A stretch of 19,885 nt of DNA, taken from the NCBI GenBank assembly GCA_004554665.1, contig SFKY01000044.1, positions 1 to 19,885 of the forward strand, written 5' to 3'. Below, in pieces: positions 13,033 through 19,885 of this stretch. Every line of letters starts with the position of its first letter. Positions within the stretch are counted from its first letter, which is position 1. The translations under genes and the position numbers were made by a program. This stretch comes from Bacteroidales bacterium (GTDB taxonomy: Bacteria > Bacteroidota > Bacteroidia > Bacteroidales > Bacteroidaceae). Below the pieces are notes generated by a model. The model made no database searches, was not told the DNA's origin, and worked only from the letters and a program-made list of their open reading frames with translations.

Positions 13033-15561
13033 TTAATTGCGGAAGGTGAGCGTGTCACCATCGGCATCGATCTCGATGGGCTGCTCGCGCTTTACCGTGC
13101 CGGCAAGCAACTTGCGGCTCAACTCGTTGAGCACATGCTCCTGTATGGCACGTTTTACCGGACGCGCACCGAATGCCGGGTCGTAGCCCGCTGTGGTGAG
13201 CAGGTCTACCGCTGCATCGGTCCAGCGCAACGTGAATCCCTGCGGCTCCACCATCTTGGCCACGCGCTCCAACTGCAAGGTGACAATCTGGGCAATCTGC
13301 GCCCGCTCCAGCGGATGGAAGGTGATGATGCCGTCGATACGGTTGAGAAACTCAGGGCGCATGATGCGCGACAGTTGCTCACGGGTGGCATTGGAGGTCA
13401 TGATGATCAGCGTGTTCTTGAAATTGACCACCCTACCCTTGCTGTCGGTAAGCCTGCCGTCGTCAAGCACCTGCAACAGCGTATTGAACACATCGGGATG
13501 CGCCTTCTCTATCTCATCGAAGAGCACCACCGAGTAGGGCTTGCGCCTGACAGCCTCGGTGAGCTGTCCACCCTCGTCATAGCCCACATACCCCGGAGGT
13601 GCACCGATGAGTCGGGTGACGCTGAACTTCTCCTGATACTCGCTCATATCGATACGGGTCATCATATTCTCATCGTTGAAGAGATAGTCGGCCAGCGCCT
13701 TGGCCAGTTCGGTCTTACCCACACCTGTGGTTCCGAGGAAGATAAACGACGCGATAGGCCGTTTGGGGTCTTGCAGGCCGGCACGCGACCGCCTCACGGC
13801 ATCGGCCACGGCTGAGATTGCCTCGTCTTGGCCAATCACCCTGCGGTGCAACTCCTCTTCCAGGTGCAGCAACTTGTCGCGCTCGCTCTGCAACATCTTG
13901 GATACGGGAATCCCCGTCCACCTGCTCACCACCTCGGCGATATCGTCGGCGGTAACCTCCTCTCTTACCATTGCCGAAGCACCTTGTGCATCGTGGAGCT
14001 GTGCCTGTATGCGGTCGATATCGGCCTGCAGGCTCTTCAGACGGCCATACCTGATTTCGGCCACACGGCCATAGTCGCCTTCGCGCTCGGCCTTGTCGGC
14101 CTCGAAGCGCAAGCGCTCCATTTCCTCCTTGTCCTGCTGAATCTGCGACACAAGCGCTTTTTCAGCCTCCCATTTAGCCCGGAACTGTCTCTCCTCCTCT
14201 TTGAGCTCGTCTATCTCCTTGTCCAGATGGGCCAGTTTGTCGCTGCCCTCACTGGTATTGTTGCGCAAGTTCTCACTGCGGATAGCCTCTCGCTCAATCT
14301 CCAACTGTTTCAGCTTTCTGTCCAGTTCGTCGAGTTCCTCCGGCACCGAGTCGCGCTCCATGCGGAGCTTGGCTGCCGCCTCATCCATGAGGTCTATGGC
14401 CTTGTCGGGCAGGAAACGGTCTGAGATATATCGCTCCGAAAGGCGCACGGCAGCGATACAGGCATCGTCCTGAATACGCACCCGGTGGTGGTTTTCGTAA
14501 CGCTCCTTGAGACCACGCAAGATGCTGATGGCATCCACCTCGTCAGGCTCCTCTACCAGCACGGTCTGGAACCGCCGTTCGAGCGCCTTGTCTTTCTCGA
14601 AGTATTTCTGGTACTCACCAAGGGTTGTGGCACCGATGGCACGAAGTTCGCCACGCGCCAAGGCAGGCTTGAGGATGTTGGCAGCATCCATCGCGCCCTC
14701 GCCGCCTCCGGCACCCACCAGCGTGTGGATTTCGTCGATGAAGAGGATGATGTCGCCCTCGGCGCGCATTACCTCCTTAATTACGCTTTTGAGCCGCTCC
14801 TCAAACTCGCCCTTGTACTTGGCGCCGGCTACCAGTGCACCCATATCAAGTGAATAGAGCCGCTTGTTTTTGAGGTTTTCGGGCACATCACCACGCACGA
14901 TACGCTCCGCCAGTCCCTCCACGATGGCCGTCTTTCCTGTACCGGGCTCACCTATAAGGATAGGATTGTTCTTGGTACGGCGCGAGAGAATCTGAAGCAC
15001 ACGGCGAATCTCCTCATCGCGGCCAATCACGGGATCCAGCTTGCCCTGCCGTGCTTTCTCCACCAGATTCTGGGCATACTTGGAAAGCGCCTGATAGTTC
15101 TCATCCGAGGTGGCAGCATCCACCTTCTGTCCTTGACGCAACTCCTGCACCGCCTTGCGCATAGCATCGACAGTAGCTCCGGCATCGCGAAGAATGCGTG
15201 AGGCTGTAGACGACACCTGCATCAATGCGATGAGCATCGGTTCGATAGCCACGTAGGTGTCGCCCATTGCCTGTGCCTCGTCCGAAGCCTTTGCCAACAC
15301 CTCGTTGGTAGCATTGGCGAGATAGGGCTCGCCTCCCTGCACCCTCGGCAGATGCTCCAGCTCGCTCTGGGCAAGTGTGGTAATCTGCTGCAGGCTCACG
15401 CCCATCTTCTGGAATACAAACTGGGTAACATCCTTGCCTTTGGCCATGATGCCCAACAAGAGATGGATGGGCTCGATACCCTGATGCTGCGCACGCCGGG
15501 CCACGTTAACCGCTTCCTGCACGGCCTCCTGCGCCTTGATTGTAAAGTTGTCGAGTGTCAT
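13033..15561 (-). CDS. clpB: ATP-dependent disaggregase ClpB
   Basis: ClpB is a hexameric AAA+ chaperone that, with DnaK, threads proteins out of aggregates after heat or other stress. From ATG 15561 the protein is 842 residues: N-domain (1-145), first AAA+ domain with Walker A GEPGTGKT (204-211) and Walker B FIDE (274-277), coiled-coil middle domain (about 400-525), and second AAA+ domain with Walker A GTTGVGKT (610-617) and Walker B LFDE (680-683). A longer frame reaches 15705, but homology starts at MTLDNFTIKAQEAVQEA and a strong Shine-Dalgarno (AAAGGAG, 8 nt before the ATG), unusual in this phylum, fixes the start. Between TSN (722-724) and RPEFLNRID (735-743) there are only 10 residues where E. 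coli ClpB has about 30, so this loop is short. A direct repeat upstream may be the stress operator. Confidence 0.96.
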   Translation of the reverse strand: MTLDNFTIKAQEAVQEAVNVARRAQHQGIEPIHLLLGIMAKGKDVTQFVFQKMGVSLQQITTLAQSELEHLPRVQGGEPYLANATNEVLAKASDEAQAMGDTYVAIEPMLIALMQVSSTASRILRDAGATVDAMRKAVQELRQGQKVDAATSDENYQALSKYAQNLVEKARQGKLDPVIGRDEEIRRVLQILSRRTKNNPILIGEPGTGKTAIVEGLAERIVRGDVPENLKNKRLYSLDMGALVAGAKYKGEFEERLKSVIKEVMRAEGDIILFIDEIHTLVGAGGGEGAMDAANILKPALARGELRAIGATTLGEYQKYFEKDKALERRFQTVLVEEPDEVDAISILRGLKERYENHHRVRIQDDACIAAVRLSERYISDRFLPDKAIDLMDEAAAKLRMERDSVPEELDELDRKLKQLEIEREAIRSENLRNNTSEGSDKLAHLDKEIDELKEEERQFRAKWEAEKALVSQIQQDKEEMERLRFEADKAEREGDYGRVAEIRYGRLKSLQADIDRIQAQLHDAQGASAMVREEVTADDIAEVVSRWTGIPVSKMLQSERDKLLHLEEELHRRVIGQDEAISAVADAVRRSRAGLQDPKRPIASFIFLGTTGVGKTELAKALADYLFNDENMMTRIDMSEYQEKFSVTRLIGAPPGYVGYDEGGQLTEAVRRKPYSVVLFDEIEKAHPDVFNTLLQVLDDGRLTDSKGRVVNFKNTLIIMTSNATREQLSRIMRPEFLNRIDGIITFHPLERAQIAQIVTLQLERVAKMVEPQGFTLRWTDAAVDLLTTAGYDPAFGARPVKRAIQEHVLNELSRKLLAGTVKREQPIEIDADGDTLTFRN

Positions 15562-15670
15562 ATTTGTTGCTCCTTTCTTATGTATTATCAATCTATGTTT
15601 TAGCATCGCCCTTACCAAGCGTATGCTATCATCTATCTCTGAGCAAAGAGTGTTCCCATAGAGCATTGTT

Positions 15671-15706
15671 TGCCAATATGACACACCTTGCTGTCGATAT
15701 GTCACA
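15671..15706 (-). promoter_or_regulatory. Candidate operator: 15-bp direct repeat upstream of clpB
   Basis: Read on the minus strand, TGTGACATATCGACA (15706-15692) is followed 21 bp on by TGTGTCATATTGGCA (15685-15671); 12 of 15 positions agree. It lies 110-145 bp upstream of the clpB ATG. The 21-bp period (two helical turns) suits binding of a regulator to one face of DNA. No CIRCE element and no clear TAnnTTTG box are visible in the clpB leader, so clpB may use a different promoter type. Confidence 0.45.
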
Positions 15707-15776
15707 GAATGGTCTTTTAGGGTCTTGACTTAACATAAATTAGGAAGCCCGAAATAGGATATATGGAAAATAATTG

Positions 15777-15784
15777 TAAATTTG
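15777..15784 (+). promoter_or_regulatory. Promoter -7 box of the beta-galactosidase gene
   Basis: TAAATTTG is a perfect TAnnTTTG box 25 bp upstream of ATG 15810. No good -33 TTTG is present at the expected distance. Confidence 0.55.
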
Positions 15785-15809
15785 CAATAATAAAACATTA
15801 TCTATTATT

Positions 15810-17696
15810 ATGCTGTTACATTGTATCAAGAGAAGACATCTTATGCTGGCATGCGCGCTGTTCGCCTTGTTGGCATCGTGCCCCGCTGCCCAGGCAGCCA
15901 AGGTGAAGCACACTTTCAAGATTGAGGGTGGTAACTTTGTCTATGACGGCAAGCCCATTCAGATTCATTCGGGCGAGCTGCACTATGCGCGTATCCCCGC
16001 TCCCTATTGGCGGCACCGCATTCAGATGATGAAGGCACTTGGACTCAATGCAGTAACATCCTATGTATTCTGGAATCACCATGAGGTGGCCCCTGGAGTA
16101 TGGGATTGGAAGACAGGCAACCGCAACCTGCGCGAGTTTCTGAAAATCGCTGGCGAAGAGAACATGCTGGTTATCCTCCGTCCCGGCCCCTATGTATGTG
16201 CAGAATGGGACTACGGTGGGTACCCCTGGTGGCTGATGAAGGCTCCCGGCATGGAAGTGCGCACGCTCAACCAGCCGTTCCTCGACTCATGCCGCGTCTA
16301 TATCAACCAGTTGGCATCACAAGTACGCGACCTTCAGGTGACCAAGGGCGGCCCCATCGTGATGGTACAGGCCGAGAACGAGTTTGGCTCGTACGTATCC
16401 CAGCGCAAAGACATCCCATTTGCCACCCACAAGGAGTACGCAGCCAAGATTCGTACACAGCTGATAGAGGCCGGCTTCGACATCCCGATGTTTACCTCTG
16501 ACGGAAGCTGGCTCATCAAGGAGGGTTCTATCGAGGGCGCGCTCCCCACTTGCAACGGCGAGAACAACATCAACAAGATCAAGGAAGTGGTGAACCAATA
16601 CCACGGCGGCGTAGGCCCCTACATGGTGGCCGAGTTCTATCCCGGATGGCTGGACCACTGGAATGAGCCGTTCCAGAAAGTCTCTGCCGAGACCGTGACC
16701 AAGCAGATGCAGAAATATCTGGACGCTGGCGTACACTTCAATTTCTATATGGTACACGGAGGTACCAATTTCGGATTCACTGCCGGTGCCAACTACAGCA
16801 ACAAAAAGAATATCCAGCCCGATATCACCAGCTACGACTACGATGCTCCCATCAGCGAGGCAGGATGGGCTACTCCCAAATTTATGGCTATCCGTGAGAT
16901 ACTGAAAAAGTATGTCAAGTACCCTGTACCTGAGATTCCGGCACGCATCCCCGTTATCTCTGTTCCCAACATCAAACTCAACCACACGTACAACTTCTTC
17001 AACTATCTCGACAAGATGCAGCCTGTGGTAAACGATGAACTGCTTACATTCGAGGATCTGAACCAAGGTCAGGGCTATGTGCTCTATCGCCGCCAGTTCA
17101 ACCAGCCTATCAGCGGTGTACTCCGTGCAGAGGGCATTGCAGACTTTGGTGTGGTTTACGTAGCAGGCCAGAAGGTAGGCGAGCTCAACAGACTTACGGG
17201 CAAGGACAGTGTCATGGTAGAGATACCTTTCAACTCCACACTCGAGATTCTTGTTGAGAACTGTGGCCGTATCAACTATGGCGCACGCATCACCGAGAAC
17301 AACAAAGGAATCCTCAAGCCCATCACCATCGATGGCAATCCCATTGAGGGCGGTTGGCAGCACTTCCAGTTCCCAATGGACAAAGAGCCGATGATAGGTA
17401 ATGCCACCAGCTACACCAAGGGACAGCCTGTCGTCTACCAAGGCACTTTCGAGGTAAACAACGTGGGCGACACATTCCTCGATATGGAGACATGGGGCAA
17501 GGGTATCGTGTTTGTCAACGGATTCAATCTGGGACGCTACTGGAAAGTAGGCCCCCAGCAGACCCTTTACCTCCCCGGCTGTTTCCTGAAGAAGGGAACC
17601 AACCGTATCACCATCTTCGAGCAACTCAACGACGACCGCAAGGCTACCGTAAGCGGCGTGGAGACTCCGAAACTGGATACCCTGAAAAAAGAATAA
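15810..17696 (+). CDS. Exported GH35 beta-galactosidase
   Basis: This 628-residue glycoside hydrolase family 35 enzyme removes terminal beta-linked galactose from glycans. The (beta/alpha)8 domain starts with GKPIQIHSGELHYARIPAPYWRHRIQMMKALGLNAV (about 47-82) and contains RPGPYVCAEWDYGGYPWWL (124-142). The acid/base is Glu191 in QAENEFGS (187-194) and the nucleophile is Glu275 in MVAEFYPGW (272-280). Beta-sandwich domains follow, with a galactose-binding-like end, GIVFVNGFNLGRYWKVGPQQTLYLPG. The N-terminus is an export signal: LASC (21-24) could be a lipobox, or AQA-AK at about 27-31 a signal peptidase I site, so it is either a periplasmic enzyme or a lipoprotein. A second ATG at 15843 would also keep the signal. 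No SusC/SusD partners are nearby, so it is not in a visible polysaccharide utilisation locus. Confidence 0.93.
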   Translation: MLLHCIKRRHLMLACALFALLASCPAAQAAKVKHTFKIEGGNFVYDGKPIQIHSGELHYARIPAPYWRHRIQMMKALGLNAVTSYVFWNHHEVAPGVWDWKTGNRNLREFLKIAGEENMLVILRPGPYVCAEWDYGGYPWWLMKAPGMEVRTLNQPFLDSCRVYINQLASQVRDLQVTKGGPIVMVQAENEFGSYVSQRKDIPFATHKEYAAKIRTQLIEAGFDIPMFTSDGSWLIKEGSIEGALPTCNGENNINKIKEVVNQYHGGVGPYMVAEFYPGWLDHWNEPFQKVSAETVTKQMQKYLDAGVHFNFYMVHGGTNFGFTAGANYSNKKNIQPDITSYDYDAPISEAGWATPKFMAIREILKKYVKYPVPEIPARIPVISVPNIKLNHTYNFFNYLDKMQPVVNDELLTFEDLNQGQGYVLYRRQFNQPISGVLRAEGIADFGVVYVAGQKVGELNRLTGKDSVMVEIPFNSTLEILVENCGRINYGARITENNKGILKPITIDGNPIEGGWQHFQFPMDKEPMIGNATSYTKGQPVVYQGTFEVNNVGDTFLDMETWGKGIVFVNGFNLGRYWKVGPQQTLYLPGCFLKKGTNRITIFEQLNDDRKATVSGVETPKLDTLKKE

Positions 17697-17697
17697 A

Positions 17698-17846
17698 TTT
17701 AAAGGCCTTTTAAGGTAAAACGGTAAAGAGGCTTATTGAAGATAAAACGGTAAAAAGGTAAAAAGGTAAAACGCTTCCCATTGATTGCGCTAACACCTTT
17801 TTACCGTTTTACCGTTTTACTTTTTTACCTTTAAAGGGCCTTTAAA
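17698..17846. repeat. Large inverted repeat made of GTAAAA-type octamers, between convergent genes
   Basis: The outer arms are TTTAAAGGCCTTTTAAGG (from 17698) and, on the other strand, TTTAAAGGCCCTTTAAAGG (from 17846 inward), nearly identical. Inside are octamers GTAAAAAG/GTAAAACG (17714-17728, 17742-17772) and their complements (17797-17829), so the region can fold into a long AU-rich hairpin. The right arm includes the stop codon of the lipoprotein gene; the left arm begins right after the beta-galactosidase stop. It may serve as a bidirectional terminator or mRNA 3'-end protector, and it looks like a dispersed element (see 2181 and 19628). Confidence 0.75.
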
Positions 17847-18451
17847 CTAAGTTGGATAATATACCCGTCTCCGCTGATAAACTTATCCGCCAACACATGG
17901 AACGTGCCATCAGTAAACTCGGGCTCGGCACCAGCAAAACCAAGGTCGGCCAATTCGTCGAGCAATCCGTCAAAAACCTTCCGGCTGGCCACCGACACCG
18001 CCACCAGCGTAGAACCCTCCGGCTGCCCGAGCGATGAGATACGCACCACATTGGCCTGCGCACTCCTCGCATTGACCATGCTTCCCTCCTCATCCACATC
18101 ACATCCATACACATAGAGTATCACTCCTCCATTCAGATTGATATAGCGGTGTGGACTCTTGGCATACCCCATCCTGTACATCACGCTGTCCACAGTGGCC
18201 GAATCGCCAATTCCCGTTATGCAGCCATCCTCCACCTTCACCAGCTGGGCCAGTTGCATAGCCCTTGCCATCGATATACAATGGCTTTCACGTTCCTGCT
18301 GGGTTACTGGCTTCACCAGTTCTTGCCGCAAACCGGATGGCGCGCCACCCTCAGGACGTGTATCACGCGCAGACGGCTTGCAGGCCACCATCGCGCACCC
18401 CACAATGGGCACCAAAGCCCATTGGCAGAGTTTGTCATACAGCATATTCAT
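17831..18451 (-). CDS. Putative lipoprotein of unknown function
   Basis: I do not recognise this 206-residue protein. Its N-terminus (MNMLYDKLCQWALVPIVGCAMVACKPSA) has a hydrophobic stretch ending MVAC-K, an acceptable lipoprotein signal with Cys24 as the lipidated residue. After a low-complexity linker (25-45) the mature part is soluble, mixed alpha/beta in appearance, with segments such as ILYVYGCDVDEEGSMVNARSAQANVVRIS and a C-terminal ...GDGYIIQLSLKAL. There are no catalytic motifs that I can name. It has its own promoter 27 bp upstream and is divergent from mutY. The last five codons (SLKAL and stop) are part of the inverted repeat described at 17698-17846, so the present C-terminus may have been shaped by that element. 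Confidence 0.7.
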   Translation of the reverse strand: MNMLYDKLCQWALVPIVGCAMVACKPSARDTRPEGGAPSGLRQELVKPVTQQERESHCISMARAMQLAQLVKVEDGCITGIGDSATVDSVMYRMGYAKSPHRYINLNGGVILYVYGCDVDEEGSMVNARSAQANVVRISSLGQPEGSTLVAVSVASRKVFDGLLDELADLGFAGAEPEFTDGTFHVLADKFISGDGYIIQLSLKAL

Positions 18452-18477
18452 GTCACATCATGGTTGTTTAAACATGA

Positions 18478-18509
18478 CAAAAGTAAGGAGAAAATGGGGG
18501 ATAAACAAG
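18478..18509 (-). promoter_or_regulatory. Promoter of the putative lipoprotein gene
   Basis: On the minus strand CTTG (18506-18509), a 20-bp spacer and TACTTTTG (18478-18485), matching TAnnTTTG. The same CTTG-N20-box layout is seen before the helicase and protease genes. The leader is about 20 nt, which supports the start at 18451. Confidence 0.65.
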
Positions 18510-18559
18510 GAAAAAAGATGGATTTCGCAAAAAATAACGGTTTTTTATGCTCCATTGCA

Positions 18560-18588
18560 CTCGGTTTGCACTACCTTTGCAAAGGTAG
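18560..18588 (+). promoter_or_regulatory. Promoter of mutY overlapped by a perfect 18-bp palindrome
   Basis: The -7 box TACCTTTG is at 18572-18579. CTACCTTTGCAAAGGTAG (18571-18588) is a perfect 18-bp palindrome covering the box and the likely start region. The 21-bp block 18560-18580 matches the acyltransferase promoter block at 20 of 21 positions. The standard -33 element is missing in both. The ATG of mutY is 16 bp beyond the palindrome. Confidence 0.6.
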
Positions 18589-18603
18589 GCTAAAACCCAT
18601 AAT

Positions 18604-19650
18604 ATGACTCATCCCTTCTCTTCTACCATCCTGGCATGGTACGCGCAAAACGGCCGACAGTTGCCTTGGCGCGGCAGCAGCGACCCCTATGCCGTATGGC
18701 TTTCGGAGATCATCCTGCAGCAGACGCGCATCGCACAGGGTACCGACTATTACCTGCGCTTCATGGCCACATGGCCCACCGTAGAGCAGTTGGCGGCTGC
18801 CACGCAAGACGAGGTCTTACGGCTTTGGCAGGGCTTGGGCTATTATTCCCGTGCCCGACATCTGCACGAGGCTGCCCAGATCATCGCTGCCCGAGGCTCA
18901 TTCCCCGACACCTACGACGCCATCCGCCGCCTGCCAGGCGTAGGCGACTACACAGCAGCGGCCATAGCCTCGATGGCGTTTGGACTGCCCCATGCAGCTG
19001 TAGACGGCAATGTCTACCGCGTGCTCTCCCGCCACTTCGGCATAGCCACCCCCATCGACACCACGGCCGGCAAGCATGAGTTCCAAGCCTTGGCCAATGA
19101 GCTCTGCCCTCCCCACGAAGCCGGCACATGGAACCAGGCCATGATGGACTTTGGTGCCATACAGTGCACACCCACCTCGCCTCGATGCACAGACTGCCCT
19201 TTGCAAGAATCGTGTTTTGCCCTGCGCGAAGGCTCCATCGACAGTCTGCCCGTAAAACTGAAAAAAGTGAAGCAGCGTACCCGCTACTTCACCTATTATT
19301 ATATAAGGTGTGGCCACAAGACAGCCATCCGACAGCGAGGAGCCGGCGACATCTGGCAGGGATTGTGGGAGCCTGTGCTCCTCGAGACCGACCATCCCAC
19401 ACCGGGTGTTGCGACACTGAAGCATGTACTCACCCACCAGACCATCTTTGCCCACATGGTGGAGATGAGTTTCCCTCGCACGCAGGAATCGATGCCGCAG
19501 CCTGCCCGACTATTGGATATCGAAACTTTGCCCAACGACTACCGATGGATAGACGAGCATGAACTGGAGCAATACGCAGTCCCCCGGTTGGTTCAACGAT
19601 TATTAAAGGAAAAAAGGATTTTTAAAAGGGTAAAACAGGAAAAAGGGTAA
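18604..19650 (+). CDS. mutY: A/G-specific adenine glycosylase MutY
   Basis: MutY removes adenine mispaired with 8-oxoguanine, preventing G:C to T:A mutations. The 348-residue protein has the standard layout: PWR (21-23), catalytic Glu35 in VWLSEIILQQTR, the helix-hairpin-helix LPGVGDYTAAAIASMAFG (110-127), catalytic Asp134 in VDGNVYRV, and the iron-sulfur cluster cysteines 188, 195, 198 and 204 in C-x6-C-x2-C-x5-C spacing. The C-terminal part (about 225-340) is the NUDIX-like domain that recognises 8-oxoguanine, with LKHVLTHQ near 275. Length is usual. It appears monocistronic, with a promoter just upstream. The last residues, KEKRIFKRVKQEKG, are encoded by GTAAAA-type repeat DNA and look like a basic tail added by it. 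Confidence 0.96.
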   Translation: MTHPFSSTILAWYAQNGRQLPWRGSSDPYAVWLSEIILQQTRIAQGTDYYLRFMATWPTVEQLAAATQDEVLRLWQGLGYYSRARHLHEAAQIIAARGSFPDTYDAIRRLPGVGDYTAAAIASMAFGLPHAAVDGNVYRVLSRHFGIATPIDTTAGKHEFQALANELCPPHEAGTWNQAMMDFGAIQCTPTSPRCTDCPLQESCFALREGSIDSLPVKLKKVKQRTRYFTYYYIRCGHKTAIRQRGAGDIWQGLWEPVLLETDHPTPGVATLKHVLTHQTIFAHMVEMSFPRTQESMPQPARLLDIETLPNDYRWIDEHELEQYAVPRLVQRLLKEKRIFKRVKQEKG

Positions 19651-19653
19651 AAC
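19628..19653. repeat. GTAAAA-type repeat overlapping the 3' end of mutY
   Basis: GGGTAAAAC occurs at 19628-19636 and again at 19645-19653, 17 bp apart, after TTTTTAAAA. The second copy contains the mutY stop codon (19648-19650). The same GTAAAA unit makes the inverted repeat after the beta-galactosidase gene and the short run at 2181-2210. Confidence 0.55.
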
Positions 19654-19718
19654 TACAGCCGTTTGTAGGGGCACACCTTGGTGCGGCCGCGCGTCAGCGA
19701 ACTACATCCACCAAACGT

Positions 19719-19777
19719 AAATGCCATAATTAGCGCGCTAAAGATGGCGTTTAGGTGGACCAAATGCCGCATTTAGC
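19719..19777. repeat. Array 4 of the three-unit palindromic intergenic repeat
   Basis: Units are AAATGCCATAATTAGC (19719-19734), AAAGATGGCGTTTAGG (19740-19755) and AAATGCCGCATTTAGC (19762-19777), with starts 21 and 22 bp apart. As in arrays 2 and 3, the last unit is the clean AAATGCnGCATTTAG palindrome. It lies 69 bp after mutY; the next gene is outside the window. The remaining 19778-19885 is AT-rich and I see no gene in it. Confidence 0.78.
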
Positions 19778-19885
19778 TCGGCGATATGACTTTGACTGAT
19801 TTTACTTTACACTTTTCTTGTTGTTTTACTAAATTACTTCACTCTCATTTTATGTCTTTACTGAATCCCTTTACAAAGCAGGAAA

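Noticed and set aside
15562..15705. 48-residue N-terminal extension of ClpB
   Set aside because: ClpB homology begins at MTLDNFTIKA, and a strong Shine-Dalgarno is correctly placed for the ATG at 15561.
16317..17624. 435-residue minus-strand frame opposite the beta-galactosidase gene
   Set aside because: The plus strand encodes a complete GH35 enzyme with catalytic motifs; the antisense frame has none.
18149..18607. Plus-strand frames across the lipoprotein gene and into mutY's promoter
   Set aside because: They are antisense to a frame with a lipoprotein signal and its own promoter, and run through the mutY promoter palindrome.

Overview
The window looks like chromosomal DNA of a Bacteroidales bacterium, most likely Prevotellaceae or a close relative. 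The evidence is: several promoters of the Bacteroidetes sigma-ABfr type (TAnnTTTG with TTG or TTTG about 19-20 bp upstream), type IX secretion (T9SS) C-terminal signals, a NagB followed by a NagB-like/PIG-L fusion protein as I recall from Bacteroides, and HflX and ClpB sequences of Bacteroidales type. Coding DNA is moderately GC-rich and the intergenic DNA is AT-rich. I see no rRNA, tRNA, CRISPR array or intact insertion sequence.

Layout. 1-870: a small AT-rich T9SS-cargo gene (minus), then a 5' remnant of hflX that still carries its promoter, so this end looks like a rearrangement scar. 872-2038: a membrane O-acyltransferase (minus). 2039-2532: a long regulatory gap holding two repeat types, a promoter facing left, a structured segment and the nagB promoter. 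2533-5324: the operon of nagB and a 663-residue protein whose deaminase-like half has lost catalytic residues while its PIG-L deacetylase half is intact; a strong terminator follows. 5675-8407: a UvrD/PcrA-like helicase with a DnaQ-type exonuclease inserted in it. 8411-10414: an OPT-family transporter (minus), convergent with the helicase with only 3 bp between them. 10768-12972: a secreted M6 metalloprotease, divergent from the transporter. 13033-15561: clpB (minus), convergent with the protease across a bidirectional terminator. 15810-17696: an exported GH35 beta-galactosidase. 17831-18451: an unknown lipoprotein (minus). 18604-19650: mutY.

The genes are mostly separate housekeeping or nutrient-acquisition functions rather than one pathway. 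NagB (amino-sugar catabolism), the PIG-L fusion, the GH35 enzyme, the secreted protease and the OPT transporter fit a gut or oral glycan and peptide user. ClpB, MutY and the helicase-exonuclease serve stress response and DNA maintenance.

The most striking structure is outside the genes. Four intergenic regions each carry three copies of a 16-bp imperfect palindrome (about AAAnnnGGCnTTTAGC) spaced exactly 21 or 22 bp apart, that is, two helical turns. A second dispersed element, built of GTAAAA-type octamers, lies at the 3' ends of three genes, in one case as a large inverted repeat that includes a stop codon, and also in the gap upstream of the acyltransferase. I do not recognise either as a named element.
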